The position numbers and the translations under genes were made by a program. A DNA stretch of 64,000 bases, from the NCBI RefSeq assembly GCF_000350225.1, contig NW_005178982.1, forward strand, positions 1 to 64,000. The letters are read 5' to 3'. The notes below the pieces were generated by a model, which saw nothing but the letters and a program-made list of their open reading frames with translations, ran no database searches and was not told the DNA's origin. Positions 42,157-53,554 of this stretch are shown here, piece by piece. Positions within the stretch are counted from its first letter, which is position 1. Every line of letters starts with the position of its first letter. The DNA comes from Chondrus crispus. Lineage: Eukaryota > Rhodophyta > Florideophyceae > Gigartinales > Gigartinaceae.

Positions 42157-43320
42157 ATGAAAATGACTTCGCCAGCAAGCCTGCCGGTCAAGCGTCTATG
42201 CATCTTCTCGGATGGGTCGTGGTCGGACGCCGAAAAGGAAGTGGGGACCAACATCTTCACGATGGCCAAGGCGGTGAAGCACACATGCAAGGAAAATATC
42301 TCGCAACTGGTGTTCTACGACGCTGGGGTGGGCACGGCCGGGAGCGTGTCGGACCTGATCAGAGGCGGTGCGTTCGGCGACGGAATCGACCGGAACATAC
42401 AAGACTTGTACTGGTTCCTGGCGCTAAACTACACGGTGGGCGACGAGGTGTACCTGTTCGGGTACTCGCGCGGGGCGTACACGGTACGGTCGCTGGCGGG
42501 GATGATCGAGCACGCGGGGCTGGTGGGGCGGGACCACGTGGACTTTGTCAAGGAGGCGTACGACCTGTACCGGTCCGGGGTGGGGAGCGAGTCGGGCGAG
42601 GCGCGGGCGTTCCGTGCGGCGCACGGGGAGCGGATCGCGATCAAGCTGGTGGGGTGCTTCGACACGGTGGGAGCGCTCGGGCTGCCGGAGACCCTACCGC
42701 TAGGGCTGGGGCTCGGGCGCGACCGGGGCAAGTACGAGTTCCACCACACGCGGATCGGGGAGCTGGTGGAGCACGGGATCCACGCGCTGTCGATCGACGA
42801 GACGAAGAAGGTGTTCCTGCCGACGCGGATGGAGGAGCACGCGCGCCGGCGCGCGGGGCAGGTGACGGAGAAGTTCCTGCCGGGGCACCACGGCGGGATC
42901 GGCGGCGGCAGCCGCGACGAGCTGGGACTCGCGCACAACGCGCTGCGCTTCATGCTCGACGAGATGCGGCGGCGCGGCGTGGCGCTCGAGCTCGACGAGG
43001 CGCAGATGGGGCTCGCGCACGACATCTACGCGCCGCCCGTGGACGGCGGCGGGTTCGGCGACGCCGCGCTCCGCTTCGTGACGGGGACGCAGGCGCGCAA
43101 AGTCGGCGGCGTCGAGTGGCTGCATGAGAGCGCCGTGCGGAGGTGGGTGCGCGTCAAGCAGTGGCGCCCCGACGCGCTCAAGGGCATGGAGGAGGCGATC
43201 CGCGAGGCAGGGCGCGCGATGGGCGCGAGTTGGGCGGCCGACGCGGATGGCATACGGGCGGGGGCTCCCGGGCCGGAGCGGCCCGGGCTCGACGGGGCAT
43301 GCGTTCGTGGGAGGAGGTGA
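42157..43320 (+). CDS. DUF2235 / Tle1-like alpha/beta hydrolase
   Basis: 387 codons, intronless, strongly GC-rich. The start is ATG at 42157, with a second ATG two codons on. The N-terminal strand RLCIFSDGSWSD, then VFYDAGVGTAG and GDEVYLFGYSRGAYTVRSLAG (nucleophile motif G-Y-S-R-G, residues 102-106), GCFDTVGALGLPE (about 167-179) and FLPGHHGGIGGG (about 240-250) are the ordered motifs of the DUF2235/T6SS Tle1-type hydrolase domain (Ser nucleophile and PGxHxxxGGG). Related bacterial enzymes are phospholipases; eukaryotic and fungal members are mostly uncharacterised. No signal peptide or membrane segment is seen, so a cytosolic place is likely. The C-terminal 80 residues are low-complexity Arg/Gly/Ala. 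It could come from old transfer, since the family is widespread in bacteria and fungi. Confidence 0.85.
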   Translation: MKMTSPASLPVKRLCIFSDGSWSDAEKEVGTNIFTMAKAVKHTCKENISQLVFYDAGVGTAGSVSDLIRGGAFGDGIDRNIQDLYWFLALNYTVGDEVYLFGYSRGAYTVRSLAGMIEHAGLVGRDHVDFVKEAYDLYRSGVGSESGEARAFRAAHGERIAIKLVGCFDTVGALGLPETLPLGLGLGRDRGKYEFHHTRIGELVEHGIHALSIDETKKVFLPTRMEEHARRRAGQVTEKFLPGHHGGIGGGSRDELGLAHNALRFMLDEMRRRGVALELDEAQMGLAHDIYAPPVDGGGFGDAALRFVTGTQARKVGGVEWLHESAVRRWVRVKQWRPDALKGMEEAIREAGRAMGASWAADADGIRAGAPGPERPGLDGACVRGRR

Positions 43321-46300
43321 GGGGAAGACCCGCGTTGGCGGAAGGCGCGTAAAGTTTTGCGATCGTGTAAAGGTTGGAGGGCGGAGATTCGGGAGATTAT
43401 TGTGGGACGCAGTGCCGTAGTCGGGCACAGCGAGCGGGGTGGCGCACAGCGAGCGAGTGCGGCAGTCTGGCGGGCAGTCTGGCGGGCAGTGTGCACAGGA
43501 GCCTCCGTTCATAAAGTTATTGTGCTGTACCACTCCAGAAAAGTATTATTTGGTAAAAAAGGCTAATTTAGTGATTCAGTTCTCGTTGCTCCCACTGTAC
43601 GAAAGCATGCCGCTGAGGTAAACTCAGTGCGGACAATGGGTACAGTCACTCATCCCTGGACTCCAGGGAAACGCTCTGGGGCTTGGAGCATTCACCACGT
43701 CTACAGTTCCCCGCAATGTTGCCTCCTCGTCTTCGAAAAGCTGAAGGAAAATGTCAACAACGAAAAGTCCGCTTCACTTGCAATAAAAGGGGCAGAGATA
43801 CTCCTAAAAATCATGATAGCGTTAACAAGATTGTTATGAATGCAAGTGCTCCCAGGCCACAAGTACCAAGAGAAAAGAGTCACATGGGCAGAAAAGAAAT
43901 GATTCAGCTCGGGACGCCGGCAATTTATCTGACATATGGCGATTTATTGCGCGCAGGAAGCAGAAAAAATTGAGGAGGATCGGCTACAGCAACAAAGGCG
44001 GGGGAGAAGGCTGCCCGGCAAAAAAAAAAACAAAGAGAACTGCAGAAAGAACAGTAAGCAGAAGCGAAAAAGCTGAGGGCACAAAAAAGTCTGGGAAGCA
44101 TGAAAAGTGGCAAGGCCTCAAAGCCTGTCAACTCAACCAAGAAGCGGGCACGATCAACTGCGGTTCCAAAGGCGCACGAAGGCCCCTCCCCAACGGCGTC
44201 AATTCCTCATCATTCCCCATCAACGTTGCCGCGTCCGCGTTACTTGGTCTTTCTGGTGCCGGTCAAATTACCAAATGGGAGATTCTGTGATTGGGGGGGT
44301 GATGTCACCCTAATTCTGCAAGCTGTCAGCAACAGCATGCAGAATTAGACAATCGGGGGCGTGACAGGGGAAAAGGTGGATGGCATGGAGGGTGAATAGG
44401 AAGGGGATGGACGGCTCCGTAGGTGATTTTCATATGTCACCATCGTTTCCAATCACAACGGAAAATAGACCTTTTTCTAAACATCTGTGTATTGCCGCAC
44501 CAATAAAGGAAAATTCGAGGATTCTCTGATCCAGTACGGCTAGAGATTCTGTATCTCCTCCCGGTTGATTAGCAAACGCAGAGCATCCATCACTACCAGT
44601 CTGACCTCATTTGGGCAAGGGGAAGTAGTTTTTCAAGTTAATTTAAAAAGATGTTACCAAATTATACTTTCGTGGAAGGGTACATTGTACAGGGTACTGT
44701 TGTGGATTCTCCCATTTGTGAGGTGCCGTGATAGACCTCAAGTGATATGTTAAGGGGTGGCAGCTTATTCTACAGGCAATAGGTGAGAGCACAACAGGCT
44801 CGTGGGGTCGTCTTTTCCCCACCGGTAAAACTCTGTCCTTCCTCTTTCTTTTGCTATGAGTCATCCGACTTGCTCTACTTATACTGGTAGCTTATGCCCT
44901 TTGGCGTTGTTGTTCCAGGGGAGATCATTCTCCGCAAGTAGAACAATTAGCAAATTGGCTTGTCCCCACTAAATTTACTCACCTGACTGCAGAATGCAAC
45001 TCTAACCAACCAACCAACAGTGGTATCTTGGGATGCAATCCTTTTGAGTTGAGATCCTAATTGACAAAAGTCAACCACATCCCGACTGCAAACTATCCAT
45101 CGCCGCAGAGAGCCACAGTCTTCCTGTATCTTGCCTCAGTAAAACGTGTAGCGATCTGCACATCACCCAAGTCACCCAAGTCCGGTAGAGGTACTGCAGT
45201 TGCTGCAACCAGAAAAAAAGAATCCTTTTTCTCCGCTCCCATCATTCAAACTTTCGCTAACATAAAACCACTCCATCCAATCTTCCGAAACGCTTTGTAG
45301 AATTCAAGAGAAAGGGGATGGGGAGGGGGAGTCCAACTCTGTCATCAAACCCTCATGGAATGGTAAAGATGCGTGTAGGGAGGAGATATCCTTCGTAGGG
45401 TGGCGCAAACTGATTGGCAATGACACTGCTTGATTCTTGAGACATTATTAACAGTATCTCTATAAATAAAAATTGCTTCCACGACCTCCTCCCTCATTTC
45501 TTCTTGAACTGCCTCAATATTCTGTTTTTTTCCAAAAGGGGAGTGTGCAATTGATACGTCCTCTACGTCGCCAAGATAACCATCATTTCAGCTTGACTCA
45601 AAGTGTGGTAGGCTGCATCGCGCAGAGCGACGGGCGTCGCTGTCAGGGGAAGAGCGCTGGCAAAAAGGAAGGGTACAGAAGTCCCCCCGCTGCCTCCCTT
45701 CCTCCAGGTGGGGGGAGGAGCGGTACGTATTTATTAGGGCGAGCGGCGAGCTCGCGGGTGCGCGCGGGCCAATACAAGACAGCCAAGTAGGCGCGCGGGA
45801 TTGCGTGCGCTGGATGCTCCACGTGTACACGTGCTTGTGTGCCGCGCTCCACGTGTACTGCGCGCCGCACAAAGACCCTGATTTTTCAACACCGGTATCG
45901 CGAAGACACCATCCGGGGGGGGGGGGGAGGGGGGGCGGAGAAGGTTGTAGCACGGGGGCTAGCTAGCCGTGACCATTCTTCAAAGGTGACTTTCGTTGGC
46001 AGCACGCCGGATTCACTGCGTCCACTACGAACACTAGTGTAAAGAAGTATGTGTATTCCCTCCGCATTCCTAGTCCTCCGCATTCCTAGTCCTCCGCATT
46101 CCCTAGTGTCTAGTGTAGTGTTTATCCGACCAAGCGTTATCATAACATAAAAATCTACGAATTTGACTTCTCTTTTCAACTTTGATAGCCACAGTTTCTA
46201 TTTTTCTTTGGTAGAATGACTCATTTTTTTCTAAAGTTCGAACGGAATAGAAAGCTCTCAACTCAATCTTTCTATGCTGCTGGTATAAAATTATCTTAAA

Positions 46301-46508
46301 GAAAAATGCTTGCTGTGGGCCTACTTTTTCTTTTGAACACTTTTACATGCATCAACGACTTGGTTTCCGCTAGAATCGACAAGCTAATGACTTACCTGTG
46401 GTGATCGCCTTTTAGTTTCAAAAAGCAGAAGTGAAATCGCGCCTTGGGTTGTTTAGAAAAAATAAAATAATCTTTGTCTTCATATGAGGGTTATCGGTCC
46501 GGTAGACA
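43321..46508. other. No firm gene; degenerate coding-like stretch at 43683-44348
   Basis: A short tandem repeat (GCAGTCTGGCGG-type) lies at 43461-43493. From 43683 to 44348 the plus strand has linked open segments (ending near 43973, then 43970-44290 and 44100-44348) with a Lys-rich coiled part and a Pro/Ser part. This looks like a decayed transposon protein but matches no family I can name. Poly-G stretches lie at 45916-45940, and a short tandem CCGCATTCCTAGTCCT repeat at 46060-46095. Nothing else is supported. Confidence 0.4.
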
Positions 46509-47009
46509 CTGGTCTAGACGACAAGCTATATGCCTCATAAGAGGTCACGATTGGCGGCCTCATAAGAGGTCACGATTGGCCTCTTATAGCGCCAGCTTTT
46601 TATACACACGTTAAATCGAAACTTTATAAAGTCAGTTCGGACACCATTTCTTTAACGTACATGCCCTCTGCAATAACATCTTGCAAGACATTTAGATAGC
46701 AGTTGTGAATACACAGAAAACCTAAGAATATAATCAAGTTTCAACACGCGGTTGATATATTGAACAGGCGTTTCGGTTCCGAAGATATCAACACATAACG
46801 TTTTGAGGTTGGTCAAAAAGGCTTCTTTTTTAGGCATTCTAAAAATGGCTGGAAAAGACGTGCACATCTCACCAAACTCCATTCTTCCACAACGCAGAAG
46901 TCAACTGCAGTGGCGAGATTATATTTTTTCTTCTTGTTGAGCACCACAAGTCGAGAAAAATATGTTGAAAAGTAGCCTCATATGAGGTCACTTGTCGTCT
47001 GGGCACTAG
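46509..47009. mobile_element. MITE copy 2 (about 501 bp)
   Basis: Same family and orientation as 36246-36735. The ends are more diverged (GTCTAGACGAC at the left; GTCGTCTGGGCACTAG at the right), with subterminal CCTCATAAGAGG and CCTCATATGAGG. The minus strand has a 76-codon frame (46652-46882; FGEMCTSFPAIFRMPKKEAF) similar in protein sequence to the broken frame in copy 1. Confidence 0.75.
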
Positions 47010-47100
47010 AGCACATGTAAATTACACTACCTATATTTTCTGTATGCCGTTTGCCTCTAGTTCACAGATCCAGCCTTCTGCATATGTAATAGGAGGCACC

Positions 47101-47985
47101 CTTAGGGTGACCCCACCGCCAACTAAATTTCTGTCCTAAAATTCCAACCACTAAAGTTTGGACCGATGGACTAAAGTTCGGACCGATGGAAGAAATTTTG
47201 AACCCCACCGCGCCACAATTTGTCCTAAAGTTTAGAATTTGGGAAGGATTCTTTTCCAAACCAAAATTATTTGGTCGAGATTTTTGTCCAAAGCGCCGTT
47301 TGGGCGAGCTTCGTTCTATAGTAACGGTACAGAAAACATCTGAATTTCATGTGCTTACAGCTCTACCAAAGCTCTTCCAAATGGCTTTGGGGCTGTTTTG
47401 ACTGAAGTCCCATCAATAGTGTGGGACGCAAAAAGGAGTGTTGGGCAGCCTTCGCTCGTGGACATTTCCCATCTTCTCCCTCCTTCTCGTCTTCTGAGAA
47501 GTGCAGGCAATGGCTGAGGTGGTTACTAGGACTGATGACTCGGCAGTAAGAGTGAGGAAAAAGGGTAAGGGACTGGGGTGGTCAGACGAGGAGAATCTTG
47601 CCCTGTGCGTTGCTTAGAGCGCAGTGTCTGAGAACGCCGCGAATTGAAAGCGTGGCGTACTTGCCGAGTTGATAATTCCCAAACAGGAGCCTACATATTA
47701 TGGAGAGCGGGCAAGTGACGAGCAAAAGTTGCCGCCAATTGTGGAACAGACGCGTGCAGTAGCTTGCTTCTTTGCGCCAAATGTATTTCTACGACATACT
47801 TGTAGCCTAATTGGGGTGACCCTGAATATGAATAGATGTATCGTGTTACAGGCGCGGTGGGGTTCATCTCTGAATCACCACCTCCCCCAAAGCGCGGCTT
47901 GATTAAAAGATAGTAGATCCAATTACCGGAGGACAACTGTCTGCTTTTTGCGATTTTGGGCAAGGCGCGGTGGGGTCACCCTAAG
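47101..47985. mobile_element. Non-autonomous inverted-repeat element with Myb-like remnant
   Basis: CTTAGGGTGACCCCACCGC at 47101-47119 is repeated exactly in inverse orientation at 47967-47985. Shorter CCCCACCGCGCC motifs lie inside both ends (47206 and 47850). From ATG 47510 the plus strand reads GKGLGWSDEENLALCVA, stop, SAVSENAAN, the start of a Myb/SANT-like domain as found in Harbinger-type accessory proteins, followed by stops and a 77-codon frame (47669-47902). This suggests the element derives from an autonomous transposon carrying such a gene. Confidence 0.65.
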
Positions 47986-48626
47986 GTTGTGCACGCCAAG
48001 TCAACAACACAAAGGGATAACGACTTGCGTTTATTCAGCTCTTTGGGTGCCTTTCACAGTCTGGCTGAGGTCAACTTGTGTGCGCATTCAATGTTCCATC
48101 TTCCGACTTCTTGTTTTCATGGTAAACTGCAATTCGAGCACCTGAGCTTCATTCTCTTTGTCAGTACGTCATCGCTCTCATTAGGCAGAAGTGCTAGTTG
48201 TTCGTCTTTAGGAATTAAATGGATTGTCGTCTTGCACTTCAAGCGTATTCCGATGGGTGCATCCTGTCCCGTTAAATTTTCCTTTTTTTATTGGGATTTT
48301 CTGTTTTCCGCAGCAAACACGCCATCGCACTTGTTCATACAGTACGCTGGAATACTGTACGGGATCAGTTCCGTTTGGAAGCCGAGATGGCTTCCACCCT
48401 CGCCGCGTGGATTCTCGCGTTAGCACTACACAAGACTCGGCGTTCTTTCAGGAGGGAGATGTATGCCTGGTCACATGTCCCTTTGACGTATTTCCTCCAC
48501 ATTTCTGACCGTGTGGCAACGTGGGAGCTTCTTTGTCTTGCAACTGCTGACTGTTGTGTCAGATTCTCGCGGGTCCCAGTTGGTCTCTGACTGGACGGCA
48601 TGCGTTGTCTTTGAAAAAGTCTTTAC

Positions 48627-51600
48627 ATGGCGGCAACGGCAACATGGGGGCGTAATTCAGGCCGCTTTTCATTGCTTCTCCTGGAAGACGGTGAGGTTCT
48701 TTTGTCAGACCTAGCTGTGCAATACCGTCTAATCGCAGACAACGCATCAACATGTGACAGTCAAAATGTTAATAGGCACTTACACAGATTTCTCGCAAAG
48801 TCGGAGAATGGCACCATTTCTGGACGCGTGAAAATTGGCACGAAGAATATCTTCTTTGACAGTGATGACTGGCGTGATCCTGTTTTCCGAATATCGATCT
48901 CGTGTGTTGATAGAGCCTGTCTTTCTAGAGATGGTGAGCAGTCATCCGGAGGCGACCACAACAGGGTCTCAGAAGTTTCGCATCCAAATGCAGAAGACCA
49001 GGAGACGTCAGTCTTGGTTTTCGCGAAAAGCGGTCAGTTGCAGCGGGAACACGGCAACGATCATGCATACATTGACGTCCATGTCAACGGCGTGCATAGT
49101 TTTACGCCTTCGTACACCTCAGAACAGCATTTGCTCGATGAAATACAGGTCTTATTGCAGATCAATTCCTTGCCATCACGACGCAAGCGCGAAGAACGAT
49201 TGCGAGATCTAGTGGCAGAGCGGGAGTCGAAGGTCGCATTTGATATAACCCTTCTGGAACATGATGAGTTGGAGCACGAATTGTTAGATTCCTCTGCTTC
49301 TGCCGTATATGCCATAGCCAGAGGACCGGGTAGGTTTCGAATATACCCCACGAATGTCTACTTTATGCCAATACACGGAGAGTCATCGGAGGCCGTCAAG
49401 CGAATACCAATCCGAAAGATACGCTCCATTCGGCGAATGCGACATGGCTGTCAGAATGCGGCACTGGAGCTTGGTTACATTGAAACCTCTGAGGAGGATG
49501 ATGCACATCGAATAGCCACCTTCATGGTTTCCTTTCCAAGCTCTGCTGTACGCGAGAAAGCCGTTGAGGTATTACTTGGTTTGGTGAAAGAAGGTGTAGA
49601 GCTATATGACAGAAGAGAATTAGAGGTTGCCTTGAGCAAGTGGAGAGCGGGAGAGATGTCAAACTTCAGCTACTTGATGTATCTGAACTTGGCGGCCGGC
49701 CGAAGCTTCAATGATCTCTCTCAATATCCGGTGTTTCCATGGGTAATTACCGACTACGAATCTGACGAGCTTGATTTGAACTTGCCATCAACTTTTAGAG
49801 ATCTCTCCTTGCCGATAGGGGCTTTGGACCCGAGGAGGTTGGCTGTGTTTTCAGAAAGGTTTGATGCCATGCCACCACCTCGTTTCTTCTACGGAACTCA
49901 CTATTCTACTCCAGCGTACACAATTAACTACCTGGTTCGTGCTGCACCGGCTGCTATGCTTCGACTCCAGAACGGACGCTTTGATAACCCGGATAGGCTC
50001 TTTAACAGCATTTCGAGTACATGGCGGGGGGTGTTATCAAATCAAGGAGATGTGAAGGAACTCATTCCGGAGTTTTTCGCCATTGGCATAACAGATGGCG
50101 CCGCATCAGGAGTTTTAACAAGCCCGTCGACCCCAGGTCAGTTTCTTGACAACATTCAAAGCCTCGATCTTGGTGTACGTCAGGATGGTAAAAAAGTAAC
50201 TGACGTGGAGCTTCCGCCATGGGCAGGCGGAAGCTCAGAGCGCTTTGTGAGACGAAACCGAGACGCTCTTGAATCTCCCTTTGTTTCTGAGAGGCTTCAT
50301 ACGTGGATTGATATCATTTTTGGAGTGAAGAGTGGGAGCGCTGATGCGAAGAACGTGTTTTACACAGATGCCGCCATTCCAAACTCAATGAATACTGAAG
50401 ACATATCGAAGATGACGGGGGAAGAGATCGCGCAATTGGAAACAGTTTACCTAGAATTTGGGAGAACACCTCGACGCTTGTTCGAGTATCCACATCCACC
50501 GCGGTACGGTTATTTTCATGAAACTACAGACCAAATGGGTGATTCAACAGATATCAATTGGTCTGAACAGCCACAGCTTGACATTGAAACAGAGAAAGAG
50601 ATCGATAAACAAAATGAGATCTGCAGTACTGTAACTGATTATAGGACAGACAGTCATTCTCGGAGGAAATGTATCAAGACTGCTGCCGATGATGACCGGC
50701 ATCTACAAACTGGCACCTCATGGGGCCCACACTCTCGACGCCGCAATTCAGTGTTATCTGGTACAGGGGAGCATGTCCTGCTTTCTTATGAACCGAAGGA
50801 TGAATGTGATCCTCCAGAGCTTCATTCATCTTGTATCGCAAATGTCATACAAGCACCTGAGGACCGTAACTGTTCGAATGCGATTCTTGATATTTGCATT
50901 GTTGAAAGTCATCCTGTGGGGAGAACAGATTCATTGCAGCAAGTCAATGATGATCCTTGGCTTTGTACTGTTTGGCTCGATGGTCACCTTAAGATCTATA
51001 GTGAATCCAGCACTATTCGTTCAAAGTACTTAGGAGATGTTTCCAGCGTTGTGTATCTATCTCCAAAAAACGTTGTTTACGGAACACAGTCTGGAGATAT
51101 CAGAGTGTACTACGTCAACACAGGGCGAACCGAAGACCTTCAAAGGGCGGCACATGATGCAGAAGTGACTGCATTGGAGTGCGTGCAAGACTTGCAAGTC
51201 ATAATCTCCAGCTCCAAGGACGCCAGTGTCAAAGTGTGGCATTTTGACATGCAAAACCAGAGTTTGGCTTCGCTCAAAATAGTTCAAGAATTAGACGCTG
51301 AGAGTTCTGTGGAAGATATCAACGTATGCATCGCTCCTGTTAAACGACCGACAAGCACAGTCGATGCCATGCCACAGTTACTGATTGCAGCAGCATCTTT
51401 CGAAGGAGACCTGGTGGCCTGGAGCATTCCTGCTTCGGGCATGGAGGAAGACTTCCCAGAGCCTATTTGGAGGGTGGAGTGTCCTGGAAGGTCTCAAAAA
51501 GCCCGCGGGGATGCACCAAGGACGAGAGTACGAAATCTCACGTGGCTTTATCAGGGTTTGACGAAGATGCCAGCTCTAGCTTCTGTTCACCCTGAGGACA

Positions 51601-51878
51601 ATTGCCTACGTGTCTGGTCACTGGATGAAACAAATATGGCATCTACGGAGGTGTTCTTATCGACAGGGGTGACAGCTTGCATCACGCAGGCTCCCGTTGC
51701 TCGCACTCTGGTCGTGGGAGGGGCGAATGGACAAGTTCATGAATTCGATGGAACTGGGTTATTGCTGGGAAAGGTGATAGTCAAGGGGACTGAGGTTTGT
51801 CGTATTTTTATTTCACAACACGCCATGTGTGTGTACCTCTTAACAGGGTCAGGGAAAGCACTGCGTCTCAACCGGTGA
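48627..51878 (+). CDS. FAN (NSMAF)-like GRAM/PH-BEACH-WD40 protein
   Basis: 1,083 codons without an intron. Near the N-terminus RFSLLLLEDGEVLLSDLA and GRVKIGTKNIFFDSDDW (residues 13-82) match the GRAM-type start of FAN proteins. A second PH-like strand set follows at about 235 (PGRFRIYPTNVYFMP). The BEACH domain spans about 326-622: SYLMYLNLAAGRSFNDLSQY, PVFPWVI, FFYGTHYSTPAY, KELIPEFF, LPPWAGGS, ERLHTWIDIIFG. WD repeats follow from about 752, for example VIISSSKDASVKVWHF. BEACH proteins are large scaffolds in membrane traffic; animal FAN links TNF receptors to neutral sphingomyelinase, but that partner need not exist here. Codon use is less GC-biased than in the genes to its right. It converges on the gene ending at 52045. 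Confidence 0.92.
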   Translation: MAATATWGRNSGRFSLLLLEDGEVLLSDLAVQYRLIADNASTCDSQNVNRHLHRFLAKSENGTISGRVKIGTKNIFFDSDDWRDPVFRISISCVDRACLSRDGEQSSGGDHNRVSEVSHPNAEDQETSVLVFAKSGQLQREHGNDHAYIDVHVNGVHSFTPSYTSEQHLLDEIQVLLQINSLPSRRKREERLRDLVAERESKVAFDITLLEHDELEHELLDSSASAVYAIARGPGRFRIYPTNVYFMPIHGESSEAVKRIPIRKIRSIRRMRHGCQNAALELGYIETSEEDDAHRIATFMVSFPSSAVREKAVEVLLGLVKEGVELYDRRELEVALSKWRAGEMSNFSYLMYLNLAAGRSFNDLSQYPVFPWVITDYESDELDLNLPSTFRDLSLPIGALDPRRLAVFSERFDAMPPPRFFYGTHYSTPAYTINYLVRAAPAAMLRLQNGRFDNPDRLFNSISSTWRGVLSNQGDVKELIPEFFAIGITDGAASGVLTSPSTPGQFLDNIQSLDLGVRQDGKKVTDVELPPWAGGSSERFVRRNRDALESPFVSERLHTWIDIIFGVKSGSADAKNVFYTDAAIPNSMNTEDISKMTGEEIAQLETVYLEFGRTPRRLFEYPHPPRYGYFHETTDQMGDSTDINWSEQPQLDIETEKEIDKQNEICSTVTDYRTDSHSRRKCIKTAADDDRHLQTGTSWGPHSRRRNSVLSGTGEHVLLSYEPKDECDPPELHSSCIANVIQAPEDRNCSNAILDICIVESHPVGRTDSLQQVNDDPWLCTVWLDGHLKIYSESSTIRSKYLGDVSSVVYLSPKNVVYGTQSGDIRVYYVNTGRTEDLQRAAHDAEVTALECVQDLQVIISSSKDASVKVWHFDMQNQSLASLKIVQELDAESSVEDINVCIAPVKRPTSTVDAMPQLLIAAASFEGDLVAWSIPASGMEEDFPEPIWRVECPGRSQKARGDAPRTRVRNLTWLYQGLTKMPALASVHPEDNCLRVWSLDETNMASTEVFLSTGVTACITQAPVARTLVVGGANGQVHEFDGTGLLLGKVIVKGTEVCRIFISQHAMCVYLLTGSGKALRLNR

Positions 51879-52044
51879 TCGTTTCGCATGCAGTCGTCAC
51901 TATTGACTGTTTTTGACGAGAAAGCCGAGTAGAGCGACGCCACAATCTCCCTGCACCCAGTCGGCACAATTAACTTTAAATTATCATCGAGTTCATTTCG
52001 TGCTCCGGCAGAAGGACTCTCACTAAAGACAAACAATATATCTC

Positions 52045-52416
52045 TCATGCACTGCCAATGTCTGCAGAAGCAGACACGGTAGCGTTTGTGGCGTTCAAAT
52101 GCAAATGAGCCAATTCCACGAGTTCTGGCACTGCGTTGGCGGAGAGTGACGGAAAGTCATACGAAACTGCAGCGTAAATGCAATCCCCATTCGCTTGTTG
52201 CACTCTTGCCACGCATGCGCCCGATCCGGAAACTGCATCACCAGTACGCCCATACACAAGATCAACGCCACGAGTTGTCTCGTACTGGTGCACAGCGTAA
52301 GATGCGCCGCTCAGAGCAATGCCTGCACGAACGGCATACTCAGCAGACGTGAACAATTTCGAGAACGACCTTAGCATGGATGCGCAGGAAGGCAGAGTGG
52401 AACACGGGCATGTCAA
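52045..52416 (-). CDS. Small protein of unknown function
   Basis: A 123-codon frame from ATG 52414-52416 to TGA 52045-52047. An internal Met (MLRSFSKLFTSAEYAVRAG, ATG near 52374) gives a positively charged amphipathic start that could be a mitochondrial presequence. The rest is compact and mixed (YETTRGVDLVYGRTG, CVARVQQANGDCIYAAVSYDF, NAVPELVELAHLHLNATNAT). No family is recognised. The frame ends 166 bases from the stop of the BEACH gene and points toward it. An upstream exon cannot be excluded. Confidence 0.5.
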   Translation of the reverse strand: MTCPCSTLPSCASMLRSFSKLFTSAEYAVRAGIALSGASYAVHQYETTRGVDLVYGRTGDAVSGSGACVARVQQANGDCIYAAVSYDFPSLSANAVPELVELAHLHLNATNATVSASADIGSA

Positions 52417-53554
52417 TTTTTTTAGAGTCTTAGCGCAAAGGGGTCATGCTTGTGCGAAAGTTGAAACGTGGAGCGGCAGTCCAACTCACTTGCATGTTTC
52501 AGCATTAAGCGGGTCGATAGAGGTCGGCAGTGACACTTTTGAGTCCTTGTCAGTGAACACGTGAAATTGAGACCATGTGGTTCCAATTTTGGTTGCAGCT
52601 GCCGCAGCGACTGGCGAGAAATCCATGTTTTAAACGAGCCAACAACTGCGCGTTTCAAATTAGAGGGCCTCTGTGGAATCCTGGACGTGACAGTGTGGAA
52701 ACTGCTCTGGAGGGTGGCGCCTCAAAATCCTTAGAAACATCGAGTCCCTTGACGTACAGTATTGGTACGGTAGCATGAAGATGATGCCGACATACGGGCC
52801 GCGCCGAAAATGCACAAGGAGACAACTGTCATTTATGCTTTATTCAGAATTTAGGGTCTGCCATGAGAACCGCGGATCTCAATCCGTCCAGGACAATCGG
52901 ACGGTCCTCCGAAAGGTGTGACGAAGTCGTACTGGGCTGCCGAGGTGGCGGCCCGGCAACAGGTGAAGAGGGGAAGCCCTCACCAGAAATGGCGATAGTC
53001 TTCTCTGAAACAGACAAGGTCTCAAATGCAAGTCCTACAAGTTCTCTTCACTGAAATCTAAAGGCGAGCACAACAGCAGTGATTTCGGCTGATCCATTGA
53101 CCGGTATTGCACGCACGAATTACGCAAGCACAAGGCAAGTATTCAACACCCCATCACGGCACGATCGGTCTGTAGTGATCAAACACTCAACTGTCGAACA
53201 AAGACTTTATGAATCGCTCGCAATGACGCCCTCACAACAGTGCCTCCCTCAACACCTCCACACAAACACCAAGCAAACCTGTCAAGAAACGAAAGTGCCT
53301 GACAGCGCTTTGCACTGCAAACGTTATGTCTCCCTGCAACATTTGCACTTCGAAGCTCGATACCGTCAAACTATCCCTGATGACCTTCCCTGACAAGTCC
53401 AAGACCCCAAACGCACACACAAACACACACGCACATCGTGCTCTCGACCACGCAACACACTCACCCTCCTGAATACAGGTGCGCGAAACCCAACTAAGCG
53501 CAGTTGTCTTCACGCACCGGCACCGCCCCTCAACCGAAAGCGAACTGACCCAAG
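52417..53554. other. Intergenic, no gene seen
   Basis: Open frames here are at most about 100 codons and show no family resemblance. The part next to 53555 is the 3' flank of the RGG-protein gene. Confidence 0.45.

Noticed and set aside
42198-43127. 309-codon plus-strand ORF in another frame of the hydrolase gene
   Set aside because: Arg/Gly/Ala-rich shadow of a GC-rich gene; the hydrolase motifs are all in the 42157 frame.
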